A stretch of DNA of 64,000 bases. It comes from Aureibaculum flavum (GTDB lineage Bacteria; Bacteroidota; Bacteroidia; Flavobacteriales; Flavobacteriaceae). Below, piece after piece: positions 53,868-61,551 of the stretch. Positions within the stretch are counted from its first letter, which is position 1. Each line of letters begins with the position of its first letter. The notes under the pieces were generated by a model, which worked only from the letters and a program-made list of their open reading frames with translations, had not been told where the DNA came from and ran no database searches. Made by a program: the position numbers and the translations under genes. The stretch lies in NCBI RefSeq assembly GCF_016406085.1, contig NZ_JAEHFJ010000006.1:62001-126000 (forward strand), given 5' to 3'.

Positions 53868-54347
53868 ATGGATTTAGGAACAACCATTATAGGAAGTGTA
53901 AGTGTTGCAATATGTGCAATGCCTTTTGTAATAACAAATAGAAGTAAAAAGAAAAAAGTAAAACAATTATTAATATCACTTAAAGACCTTGCGGCAGCAC
54001 ATAGCTCTGAAATAACGGAACATGATATTTTCAAATACTACGCCATTGGCATAGACGCGACTAAAAACTCCGTTTCTTTTATACTAAAAACTGAGGACGA
54101 TGAGCAATCCTATTTTATTAACCTCTCTTCGATTAAAAAATGTGAAATCGTTAAAGTGGGTAGTTCAGGTGCTCATTCCGATAAGGATATTGACAAACTT
54201 GACTTAAAACTTACTTCAGTTGAAAAAAATAAACCTGATATTATGTTAGAGTTTTATAATGCTGAAGTTAGCTATCAATTGAGTGAAGAGTTACAATCAA
54301 TAGAGAAATGGAATAAAATAATTAATAATCTGCTGAACAGTAAATAA
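53868..54347 (+). CDS. Membrane-anchored protein of unknown function
   Basis: A 159-residue protein starting MDLGTTIIGSVSVAICAMPFV: an N-terminal membrane segment, a basic NRSKKKKVK boundary (cytoplasmic positive), then a soluble alpha/beta domain (YYAIGIDATKNSVSFILKTEDDEQSYFINLSSIKKCEIV). The frame opens at an earlier TTG (53814) but the ATG 53868 gives the better N-terminus. No family recognised. Single gene before the SMR locus. Confidence 0.65.
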   Translation: MDLGTTIIGSVSVAICAMPFVITNRSKKKKVKQLLISLKDLAAAHSSEITEHDIFKYYAIGIDATKNSVSFILKTEDDEQSYFINLSSIKKCEIVKVGSSGAHSDKDIDKLDLKLTSVEKNKPDIMLEFYNAEVSYQLSEELQSIEKWNKIINNLLNSK

Positions 54348-54368
54348 TAAAGCTCATCAGAAAATAAT

Positions 54369-54475
54369 ATGTATAAGCAATAGCTGAAATCAATTATAGA
54401 AAAGTAAGCTTACTTTAGTTAACTTTACCCTATCATTAAAAGGTTAGAAATGGAGAGCCGCTATTGCTTATATAT
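54369..54475. repeat. 107-bp element with 16-bp inverted ends upstream of the SMR gene
   Basis: TATAAGCAATAGC (54372-54384) and GCTATTGCTTATA (54460-54472) are perfect 13-bp complements, extending to 16 bp with one G-T pair (54369-54384 with 54460-54475). About 75 bp separate the arms, containing the 16-bp palindrome AAAGTAAGCTTACTTT (about 54400-54415). It ends 45 bp before the SMR start. It could be a MITE-like element, an RNA control structure of the exporter mRNA, or a processed hairpin; none of the guanidine riboswitch signature strings is recognised. Confidence 0.6.
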
Positions 54476-54520
54476 TAAAACAACTTGAAATAATTACATT
54501 AGATACGTAACAAATTAAAA

Positions 54521-54847
54521 ATGAATTGGATTATATTAATCATTGCCGGCCTATTTGAAGTTGCTTTTGCCGCATGTCTCGGAAAAGCAAAAGAAGCCAC
54601 AGGTACAGAAGTAACGTATTGGTATATTGGTTTTTTAGTTTGTTTATCAGTAAGTATGTTTTTACTACTAAAAGCAACTCAAGAACTACCTATAGGAACT
54701 GCCTATGCCGTTTGGACAGGTATTGGTGCCGTTGGAACTGTACTGTTAGGCATTATAATTTTTAAAGAACCGGCTACCTTCTGGCGATTATTTTTTATTT
54801 CAACATTAATAATTTCAATTGTAGGACTAAAACTAGTTTCAAATTAA
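54521..54847 (+). CDS. SMR-family exporter (Gdx/SugE-like)
   Basis: A 108-residue protein with four transmembrane helices, acting as a dimeric proton antiporter. The essential Glu13 lies in helix 1 (IIAGLFEVAFAACLGKAKEATG). The Gdx-type segment GTAYAVWTGIGAVGTVLLGI (about 59-78) distinguishes it from EmrE and suggests guanidinium or small-cation export. It is alone in its transcript; the inverted repeat just upstream is the obvious regulatory candidate. Specificity is by homology. Confidence 0.9.
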   Translation: MNWIILIIAGLFEVAFAACLGKAKEATGTEVTYWYIGFLVCLSVSMFLLLKATQELPIGTAYAVWTGIGAVGTVLLGIIIFKEPATFWRLFFISTLIISIVGLKLVSN

Positions 54848-54891
54848 AACTAATTGTAGTAAAAAAACACCTCTAATTTTCTATTCAATAA

Positions 54892-56697
54892 TTATTTATT
54901 ATTTTTAGTACCCAACCATTTTTTTCTATTCTCTTGTACCTTATTACTTACTTTTTCTTGCAAATTGGTACTATAATCTTTATTGGAATTAAAAGTAAAC
55001 GTAGTTTCTTTTTGCTTACCTAAACGTTTATAAATTAATTTTACAGTTTGATTAGGTTGAAACTGCCCAAAATATGTTGCATCTTTTGTTTCCGAATCTA
55101 TAACCATTCCATCCATTGAAATAAATTCGTCATCAATTGCCAAACCAGCGTTGTAGGCAGCACTACCTTCTGTAGGATTTGAAGCAACTTTAAAATTTCT
55201 TATTCTCACTCCTAAATCTAATTGATTCGTCATAGTCTGTTCAAAATTTACACCTACAGTTGCTAACAACGTTTTATACGCTGGCATTTTACTCTCGAAA
55301 ATATAATTTGAGAAAAAATCTGTGGCAAATGAGGCTCCTGCATAATTAGTCAGTACATTTTGTAAATCTCTAACCGTATATGGTATTTCATTGCTGCCAT
55401 GTGTTTTCCATAATAGTTTCATAAAATCATCTAGATTTTTGTCAGCATCTAAATCTCTCAAAGATAAATCAAGAGCTAAGCCCAACACACTTCCATACGT
55501 ATAATAGCTAATAAAAGTATTTTCTCTATTTACAGGATCTACAGATGTGGCTGCATCTACGAAAGGAGCTTGATAACTCATTTCAATGGGATTAAAATAT
55601 TTCCGTGCAGGCGAATTCCATACATAATTAATTCCACCAGATAAACCTTCAACATATTTTTTCTCCGTCATTAATCCCGCTCTACATAATATTAAATTGG
55701 TGTAATAACTTGTAAATCCTTCTGCAAACCAAAGCTCACCAGACATATTAGCATCTGTATAATCAAACGGTTCTAAGGTTTGTGGTCTAATCCGTTCTAC
55801 ATTCCAGCAATGAAAAAATTCGTGAGATACGGTACCAATATTTCTTTCCATTCCGCCTGCAGCCAAACTTCTTGTACTGGTTACAATTGTAGAATTTCTA
55901 TGTTCCATACCATCACCAGAGGCATTTGGAATATAACATGCTAAAAAAGTGTATTCTCCAAAATCATAATCAGGTAATTCTCCAAAGACTTTTTGTTGCT
56001 CTAAAACTACTTTTTTTACTTTTTCAAAATAAGTGTCAAGTTCTGCCTCTGTTCCGTTATGGTGTAATGCAAAATTTATTTTTAATTCTTTTGACCCATT
56101 TTGTACCATAAAACTTCTAACAGAATGGTTGCTAATTTCGGTGGGACTATCCATAAAGTAATCTAAGTTTGGAGCATAAAAAGTATTATTATCCAAGCCT
56201 TTTAACTGTGTAGCCACTTTCCATTTTAAATCTTTACGAACATCAAATTTCACCTTAATAGGTCTATGTTCATAATCGAGAGCATACATAAATGTAGCGG
56301 GAATGTTCAAATGAGCATGCGTTTCGTCAATCTGACTGTACGTGCCATCTCCCCTATTTCCAAATAGTGTGTAGGTTACTTTTACGGTTCCATCATGACT
56401 AACAATGTTCCATTGATGTGGATCGGAACGTGTAACTGATAAGGCAGTACCTTTACTATCTACCGCTTTAACATTGTAAACATTTTTTGCAAATTCATGC
56501 ACTGCATACCTACCTGGTGATGTTCTACTCATTCGCAATTGCAACATTTTATTTTCAAGATTGGAAAACACAGCAGTTATTTGTGCCTCATGTTGTTCAG
56601 CCTTATCGAAGGATATGGAATATTCATTTGATGTTTGACTGAAGCCAGTAAATGATAAAAATACAGTTAGTAAAACGATCAGAATTCTATTTTTCAT
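54892..56697 (-). CDS. M61-family aminopeptidase with PDZ domain
   Basis: A 601-residue exported protein (signal peptide ending FTGFSQ). The zinc motif HEFFHCWNVERIRP lies at residues 292-305 (His292, Glu293, His296) with the third ligand in ELWFAEGFTSYYTN (near 325). A PDZ-like domain is near 490-580 (DLGVRIRNFKV, SAAYNAGLAIDDEFISMDG). Glycyl aminopeptidases of this family cleave N-terminal Gly/Ala residues; it likely works in the periplasm. Convergent with the SMR gene, 44 bp apart. Confidence 0.9.
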   Translation of the reverse strand: MKNRILIVLLTVFLSFTGFSQTSNEYSISFDKAEQHEAQITAVFSNLENKMLQLRMSRTSPGRYAVHEFAKNVYNVKAVDSKGTALSVTRSDPHQWNIVSHDGTVKVTYTLFGNRGDGTYSQIDETHAHLNIPATFMYALDYEHRPIKVKFDVRKDLKWKVATQLKGLDNNTFYAPNLDYFMDSPTEISNHSVRSFMVQNGSKELKINFALHHNGTEAELDTYFEKVKKVVLEQQKVFGELPDYDFGEYTFLACYIPNASGDGMEHRNSTIVTSTRSLAAGGMERNIGTVSHEFFHCWNVERIRPQTLEPFDYTDANMSGELWFAEGFTSYYTNLILCRAGLMTEKKYVEGLSGGINYVWNSPARKYFNPIEMSYQAPFVDAATSVDPVNRENTFISYYTYGSVLGLALDLSLRDLDADKNLDDFMKLLWKTHGSNEIPYTVRDLQNVLTNYAGASFATDFFSNYIFESKMPAYKTLLATVGVNFEQTMTNQLDLGVRIRNFKVASNPTEGSAAYNAGLAIDDEFISMDGMVIDSETKDATYFGQFQPNQTVKLIYKRLGKQKETTFTFNSNKDYSTNLQEKVSNKVQENRKKWLGTKNNK

Positions 56698-56753
56698 TTT
56701 TGTTATTTAATTAAAATTTTAAGTAGATAATTATGTATTGTTTATGTTAAGCT

Positions 56754-57467
56754 CTAACTAATTAAATTACCATCAGCATCCCATTTGGCTAATTCACCTC
56801 GTTTAGATTGATCAACACATTTTGCCAACCATTCGGCATCATATTCAAACCCATGTGCCTTTAACACATCCTCAGGAACACCATCCCAAACATTTGGCGT
56901 ATTTCCTTTATAGCCTAAGTCTTTTATTCCCATTTCAGTAGTGTAGTATCCCGTTAGGGTTAAATTTCGCATACTGGTAAAGAATTTTTCTCCTTGTTTA
57001 TGTTCCGGCTTTGTTTTTTTGGGATAGGCAATTAAATCGCAAATGGCGAGTTGTTCCTCAGTTGAACACAATTTGAATTCCTTTCCATTTTTTTTATTGC
57101 TATAACTATCTAGCCACATGATACCTCCTCGTATAGGTACTTGATGATACGGCATGTCTTTCATTATGAATTCAATAAATCCCGGTACATTCGCATCGGT
57201 TGCAGATCCAAAATCATCATTCTTTGGCAAAATGATATCACAAATAACAGCTACAGTTTCTAACTCGTGTTCATTAAAAAATACTTCTTCATGAAGCCTT
57301 TTATCTCTAGCTTTCTCTTTTGGAGTACGTCCGTAGAAAGGTGTATTCTCCGCTTCAGGTAATGCAACTGATGTACTATCTGCTTTAGGAGCACAGCCTT
57401 GTACGGTTAATCCTACAGCAACAGAACCCAGTAATAACGACTTAATAGTATCTCTTCTGTTCATCAT
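56754..57467 (-). CDS. Gluconate 2-dehydrogenase subunit-3-like protein
   Basis: A 237-residue exported protein. The N-terminus MMNRRDTIKSLLLGSVAVGL resembles a twin-arginine signal (RR followed by a hydrophobic segment) and has a lipobox-like QGC. The body has FNEHELETVAVICDIILPKND, CDLIAYPKKTKPEHKQGEKFF, LTLTGYYTTEMGIKDLGYKGN and PNVWDGVPEDVLKAHGF, all typical of the small partner of GMC-type dehydrogenases. It starts 1 nt downstream of the GMC stop, so the two form a complex. Confidence 0.9.
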   Translation of the reverse strand: MMNRRDTIKSLLLGSVAVGLTVQGCAPKADSTSVALPEAENTPFYGRTPKEKARDKRLHEEVFFNEHELETVAVICDIILPKNDDFGSATDANVPGFIEFIMKDMPYHQVPIRGGIMWLDSYSNKKNGKEFKLCSTEEQLAICDLIAYPKKTKPEHKQGEKFFTSMRNLTLTGYYTTEMGIKDLGYKGNTPNVWDGVPEDVLKAHGFEYDAEWLAKCVDQSKRGELAKWDADGNLIS

Positions 57468-57468
57468 A

Positions 57469-59190
57469 CTATATATTTTGTTTATTTAATTGATCAACTA
57501 TATAATCACATGTTCTCCATGATAAAGCTAAAATGGTCCATGTTGGATTTTTATCTGCCTGTGAAACAAAGGGTCCGCCATCAACTATAAAAACATTATC
57601 AACATCATGCAATTGCATATATTTATTGGTCACTGATTTTTTAGGATCATTCCCCATACGGGTTGTACCTACTTCGTGAATAATCTGACCCGGTTTTAAT
57701 AAGCCATAATCTCTATCTGCACCAGGTCTTTCTCCACTAATCACTTTCCCTCCCATTCCATCTATAATCTCATCAAAAGTTTCAACCATATGTTTGGCCT
57801 GTAACTTTTCGTGTTGCGACCAAGTATAATTAAATCGTAAAACGGGTATACCCCATTCATCTACCATATCAGGATCAATTTCACAATAATTATCTTCTCG
57901 TGCAATACATTCTCCTCTACCCGCCATGCCGACAATTGAGCCGTAAAAACGTTTAACATCATCGCGTAAGGCATTGCCATAACCCCCTATTTCTCCTCCA
58001 ATATATTCATTAAGATTGTTGGCGTTGAAACCAAATCCATATGATGGCATACCTAAACCTCCCCAAACTTCAACATGATACCCTCTCGGAAAATCTAACT
58101 TTTTATCATTACCCCACCAAGGTGAATATACATGTAAACCACCAACGCCATCTTCATTATATATTTTTCTATTCATTAATTCTGGCACAAAGCCCACACG
58201 GTCAGCCCCAGTAGAATCATGAAGGTATTTACCTACCATTCCGCTACTATTACCTAAGCCATTTTGATGTGTTTTACTTTTTGAATTCAATAAAATTCTT
58301 GCTGTACTACATGCAGAAGCTGCTAAAACAACTATTTTAGCATTAAGTTGATATTCCTTTCTATCTTTTTTATCGATATAAATGACGCCCGTAGCTTTAC
58401 CACTATCATTTGTAACCACTTCTCTAACCATAGCATCTGTAAACAAGGTTATTTGTCCACCCGATTTTTGAGCTGGAAAAATAAGACATGATCCCGATGA
58501 AAAATCGGCATAAACACTACAACTTCGGCTACATTGGCTGCAGTAAAAACAGATTCCTCTATCTTCATTTATTTTTTTGGTAAGAATAGAAAGTCTTGAG
58601 GGAATAACAGGAATACCCATTTTTTCGGCACCCTTTTTATAATACATTTCATGCAATCTAGGTTTCGGAGCTGGCAAGAAAAATCCATCTGGCTCATTCG
58701 CAATACCTTCTTTACTGCCAAAGACACCAATTAATTTATCAACCTTATCATAATATGGTTTTACATCTTCATATGAAATCGGCCAGTCATCACCTAAACC
58801 ATCATGACTTCTTCGTTTAAAATCTAAAGGACCGAATCGTAAAGATATGCGTCCCCAATGATTGGTTCTTCCACCTAACATCCTAGACCGAAACCATTCA
58901 AATTCAGTTCCATTTTTTCTAGTGTAAGGTTCTCCTTCAATTTCCCATCCACCATAAGCGGCATCAAATTCACCAAAAGCTCTTGTAGTCCCTGCTCCTC
59001 TTCGCGGTGATTCATAGGGCCACTTTAGTTGATTCTTTTGTTCTGCATCTGCCGGATCAAAATGTGGACCTGCCTCAACAACCGCTATATTTAGACCTGC
59101 TTCTGATAGTATTTTTGTCGCCATTCCTCCTCCAGCACCAGACCCTACAATAATTACATCAAACTCTTTGGGTGATTTTTTTATTTGCAT
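57469..59190 (-). CDS. GMC-family oxidoreductase with a cysteine cluster
   Basis: A 573-residue flavoenzyme. FAD motif VIIVGSGAGGGMATKILS is at 12-29, GMC signature pieces follow (GGWEIEGEPYTRKNGTEFEWFRSRMLGGRTNHWG), and the C-terminal active-site region has HEVGTTRMGNDPKK and PFVSQADKNPTWTILALSWRTCDYI. An unusual CFYCSQCSRSC cluster (about 215-225) may bind an Fe-S cluster, as in some bacterial glucoside 3-dehydrogenases. It probably oxidises a sugar or polyol in the periplasm; electrons pass through the subunit-3-like partner. No signal peptide is visible, so it may be carried out by its Tat-signal partner. Confidence 0.9.
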   Translation of the reverse strand: MQIKKSPKEFDVIIVGSGAGGGMATKILSEAGLNIAVVEAGPHFDPADAEQKNQLKWPYESPRRGAGTTRAFGEFDAAYGGWEIEGEPYTRKNGTEFEWFRSRMLGGRTNHWGRISLRFGPLDFKRRSHDGLGDDWPISYEDVKPYYDKVDKLIGVFGSKEGIANEPDGFFLPAPKPRLHEMYYKKGAEKMGIPVIPSRLSILTKKINEDRGICFYCSQCSRSCSVYADFSSGSCLIFPAQKSGGQITLFTDAMVREVVTNDSGKATGVIYIDKKDRKEYQLNAKIVVLAASACSTARILLNSKSKTHQNGLGNSSGMVGKYLHDSTGADRVGFVPELMNRKIYNEDGVGGLHVYSPWWGNDKKLDFPRGYHVEVWGGLGMPSYGFGFNANNLNEYIGGEIGGYGNALRDDVKRFYGSIVGMAGRGECIAREDNYCEIDPDMVDEWGIPVLRFNYTWSQHEKLQAKHMVETFDEIIDGMGGKVISGERPGADRDYGLLKPGQIIHEVGTTRMGNDPKKSVTNKYMQLHDVDNVFIVDGGPFVSQADKNPTWTILALSWRTCDYIVDQLNKQNI

Positions 59191-59321
59191 ATATGATGAT
59201 TGATTTTCATTAAATTGACTTAAATAGTTCGCTATAATGCAAAGAATTTAAGTCAGTTCTTCAAATATAAGTAATCTAACTAACATATTATTTTACCTTA
59301 ACAATAATATATTTATTAATT

Positions 59322-59349
59322 AGTTCTATTATTGCAAAATAATAGAACT
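59322..59349 (+). promoter_or_regulatory. 12-bp perfect inverted repeat with GCAA loop ending 2 nt before a start codon
   Basis: AGTTCTATTATT (59322-59333) and AATAATAGAACT (59338-59349) are perfect complements around the tetraloop GCAA, a GNRA-type loop. ATG of the GlmU-like gene is at 59352. The core TATTATTG within it differs by one base from the -7 box consensus TANNTTTG, so the repeat may be an operator over the promoter, or, if transcribed, an RNA hairpin blocking the start codon. Confidence 0.7.
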
Positions 59350-59351
59350 CA

Positions 59352-60533
59352 ATGAACTACATCTTATTTGACGGAAATGTACGCAACAATTTATTGCCAT
59401 TTACCTATACACGACCCGTTGCCGATATTAGAATTGGTATTTTAACCATTAGAGAAAAATGGGAAAAACACTTAGGTCTGACGACCACCACATTAACCGA
59501 AGACTATTTAGAAGAAAAATATCCAATGGTTGAAATGGAAACAAATGTAATGCTAAATGCTTCATTTTTACCTACCGAACAATTGGTTGAAATGGTACAA
59601 ACATTACAAGAAAATCAGGCAATCTATTATAAGGATGAAATTGTTGCCTTTTTTACAACTGAAACGCAAGAAGAAGTTGATTTTGATGCTTATGAAGCCA
59701 TTATCTATAATGAAGAATTGCTTCAATTAAAATGTGTAAGTGATATTTTTTCATTGAATGAAAAAGCAATTCAAAGTGATTTTCACCTCGTTACTAATGG
59801 TAGAAAATCAGAGCCTATACCTGACACCGTAAATTGTATTAATAAAGAAAATATTTTTCTTGAAGAAGGTGTAGAAATAAATTTTGTTACGTTAAACGCA
59901 TCAAGCGGCCCTATATATATTGGAAAAGATGCTAGTATTTGGGAGGGCTCTACAGTAAGAGGACCATTGGCTCTGTGCAATAATGCCGTTATAAAAATGG
60001 GAACAAAGGTTTATGGAGCTACCACTTTGGGTCCGTTTAGTAAAGTGGGCGGTGAATTAAGTAATGTGGTTATTTTTGGATATTCAAGTAAAGGTCACGA
60101 CGGTTATTTAGGCAATTCTGTAATTGGGGAGTGGTGTAATCTAGGTGCGGATACTAACAATTCAAATTTAAAAAATAATTATGCACACGTTAAATTATGG
60201 GATTATGAAACTGATCGCTTTGAAAGCACAGGTTTACAATTTTGTGGCTTAATGATGGGCGACCATTCTAAATGTGGAATTAATACGATGTTTAATACGG
60301 GTACGGTAGTTGGTGTTAGTGCCAATGTATATGGTAGTAATTTCCCTAGAAACTTTATTCCTTCTTTTTCATGGGGTGGTGCCTCTGGTTTTACTGAGTA
60401 TAGAATGAATAGAGTTAATGACGTAGCAAAAATGGTAATGCTTAGAAAGCATGTCATATATACGGAACAAGATCAAAGGATATTACAATGTGTTTTTGAA
60501 CTCTCTCAAAAGTACAGAAAACAACATCATTAA
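59352..60533 (+). CDS. GlmU-like putative sugar-phosphate nucleotidyltransferase/acyltransferase
   Basis: A 393-residue protein with an N-terminal half of nucleotidyltransferase remnant type (YILFDGNVRNNLLPFTYTRPVADIRIGILTIREKW) and a C-terminal left-handed beta-helix (about 170-350: INFVTLNASSGPIYIGKDASIWEGSTVRGPLALCNNAVIKMG). No intact glycine-rich pyrophosphorylase signature is visible, so the N-terminal part may be inactive. Annotated in Bacteroidota as a GlmU family protein. Its start is overlapped by the 12-bp hairpin, suggesting tight control of translation or transcription. Confidence 0.82.
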   Translation: MNYILFDGNVRNNLLPFTYTRPVADIRIGILTIREKWEKHLGLTTTTLTEDYLEEKYPMVEMETNVMLNASFLPTEQLVEMVQTLQENQAIYYKDEIVAFFTTETQEEVDFDAYEAIIYNEELLQLKCVSDIFSLNEKAIQSDFHLVTNGRKSEPIPDTVNCINKENIFLEEGVEINFVTLNASSGPIYIGKDASIWEGSTVRGPLALCNNAVIKMGTKVYGATTLGPFSKVGGELSNVVIFGYSSKGHDGYLGNSVIGEWCNLGADTNNSNLKNNYAHVKLWDYETDRFESTGLQFCGLMMGDHSKCGINTMFNTGTVVGVSANVYGSNFPRNFIPSFSWGGASGFTEYRMNRVNDVAKMVMLRKHVIYTEQDQRILQCVFELSQKYRKQHH

Positions 60534-60680
60534 ATTTCATTAAAAACATCTCGTTTAATATCAATTTTTACCGTAAAATCTTCTTCAACTCGTATTCGAA
60601 ATTGGATAAATAGTCTTTTTTTTAATTTTTTCTATTTTTTTTTAGATTTACTTCCTATTTCACTTATTTACTTTTAAACT

Positions 60681-60778
60681 ACTGTACTACAAATACTTAA
60701 CCCTAACTCAAAAGAATGAAACTTGTAGTAAAACAGTAAATAATCCATAAAACAGTACTATTTATTGCATAGTACTGT
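60681..60778. promoter_or_regulatory. Cluster of ACAGTACT-type inverted repeats upstream of the micropeptide array
   Basis: ACAGTACTAT (60752-60761) and ATAGTACTGT (60769-60778) are a perfect 10-bp inverted repeat with a 7-bp spacer. About 60 bp upstream ACTGTACTAC (60681-60690) pairs with GTAGT...ACAGT (60725-60737, 3-bp bulge). Four half-sites of the same form suggest a repressor-binding region or overlapping RNA hairpins. It lies 56 bp upstream of the first micropeptide start. Confidence 0.55.
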
Positions 60779-60833
60779 AACAAAATATTAATTATCTCGT
60801 CTACTAAGTATAAATGAATATAAAATTTATAAA

Positions 60834-60941
60834 ATGAGTCCTGAAGTTTGGGATAGAAAAACAAGAAAAATTAAATTTAAAAACAACAATTATGAAAACT
60901 ACAAAAAATCGAACAAAATTAACTTTTGGAAACACTTCTAG
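60834..60941 (+). CDS. Micropeptide 0: diverged first member or overlapping frame
   Basis: A 35-codon frame starting MSPEVWDRKTRKIKFKNN and ending with FWKHF. Its N-terminal part (SPEVWDRKTRK) parallels SSRVWNNNRR of the later copies at both DNA and peptide level, but the frame then runs over the start of micropeptide A in another frame. It may be a decayed or fused first repeat unit. Confidence 0.35.
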   Translation: MSPEVWDRKTRKIKFKNNNYENYKKSNKINFWKHF

Positions 60942-60975
60942 CCGAGTTTGGAATAACAACAGACGCTATAGCTAA
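60892..60975 (+). CDS. Micropeptide A, 27 residues
   Basis: ATG 60892 after an A-rich leader; MKTTKNRTKLTFGNTSS, then RVWNNNRRYS. The peptide is strongly basic, with one Trp and an Asn/Arg-rich end. No membrane helix, signal or double-Gly leader. It is 113 bp before an almost identical copy B. Too short for ordinary gene finders; family unknown. Confidence 0.6.
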   Translation: MKTTKNRTKLTFGNTSSRVWNNNRRYS

Positions 60976-61004
60976 TAAAAAAATTAAATCTAAAAACAAC
61001 AATT

Positions 61005-61088
61005 ATGAAAACTACAAAAAATCGAACAAAATTAACAATTGGAAATACTTCTAGCCGAGTTTGGAATAACAACAGACGCTACAGATAG
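61005..61088 (+). CDS. Micropeptide B, 27 residues
   Basis: Second tandem copy, preceded by the same 20-bp leader as A. It differs from A in five sense codons, of which three changes are silent and two conservative-looking (F to I, final S to R), plus a changed stop. This favours a translated, selected peptide over a plain DNA repeat. Same C-terminal RVWNNNRRY motif. Confidence 0.6.
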   Translation: MKTTKNRTKLTIGNTSSRVWNNNRRYR

Positions 61089-61120
61089 AAAAAAAAACTA
61101 ACCTTTAAAAACTATAAATT

Positions 61121-61231
61121 ATGAACACAATAAGCAAAACAATAACTGAATCAGGAATAAATACACTTTTACCTTCTACTAAAATTAGAAAAAAAACACT
61201 TTGGACTAACTATAGACACTACAATTTCTAA
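61121..61231 (+). CDS. Micropeptide C, 36 residues, diverged
   Basis: ATG 61121 after an ACTATAAATT leader; starts MNTISKTITESGINTLLPS and ends KTLWTNYRHYNF. The last part keeps the L/V-W-x-N-x-R-x-Y pattern of A and B, while the N-terminal half is unrelated, so a diverged paralogue is likely. It ends 31 bp before the terminator at 61263, so all the frames may be on one transcript. Confidence 0.5.
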   Translation: MNTISKTITESGINTLLPSTKIRKKTLWTNYRHYNF

Positions 61232-61262
61232 TAGCGTATGAAAAATGTTCAAACAAACAGCT

Positions 61263-61292
61263 AAAAGATAAGCCATAACTGACTTATCTTTT
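61263..61292. terminator. Bidirectional terminator between the micropeptides and yidD
   Basis: AAAAGATAAG (61263-61272) and CTTATCTTTT (61283-61292) form a perfect 10-bp stem with a 10-nt loop and A/T tracts on both sides. It ends the plus-strand micropeptide unit and the minus-strand cysS-yidD unit. Confidence 0.85.
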
Positions 61293-61304
61293 TTGTTTTT
61301 AACC

Positions 61305-61541
61305 TTATTTCTCTTTCTTATCTGGCACCGGATCATAACCACTTCTACCCCATGGATGGCAACTAAATATTCTCTTTATTGATAACCATCCTCCTTTAAA
61401 AAGTCCATGTTTTTGCAAAGCCTCCACTGTATAATGAGAGCACGTTGGTGTAAATCTACAACTTGCCGGTGTATAAGGTGAAATGACAGTTTGATAAAAC
61501 CTAACAAGTAAAATAAACGGATATGTAAGTATTTTTTTAAT
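61305..61541 (-). CDS. yidD: YidD membrane protein insertion efficiency factor
   Basis: A 78-residue protein recognised by [19 protein letters not shown], then [20 protein letters not shown] and [17 protein letters not shown]. These are the YidD landmarks, including the conserved cysteines. The frame has a TAG codon three codons before an ATT at 61539-61541 (which would give MKKILTYP, the usual YidD start) and no ATG, GTG or TTG until about residue 37. Thus initiation seems to use ATT. It lies 10 bp after the cysS stop on the same strand. YidD assists YidC-dependent membrane insertion. Confidence 0.88.
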   Translation of the reverse strand: MKKILTYPFILLVRFYQTVISPYTPASCRFTPTCSHYTVEALQKHGLFKGGWLSIKRIFSCHPWGRSGYDPVPDKKEK

Positions 61542-61551
61542 CTGATACTAT

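Noticed and set aside
54348-54520. Guanidine riboswitch in front of the SMR gene
   Set aside because: I recognise none of the conserved strings of the known guanidine classes; kept instead as an unassigned inverted-repeat element.
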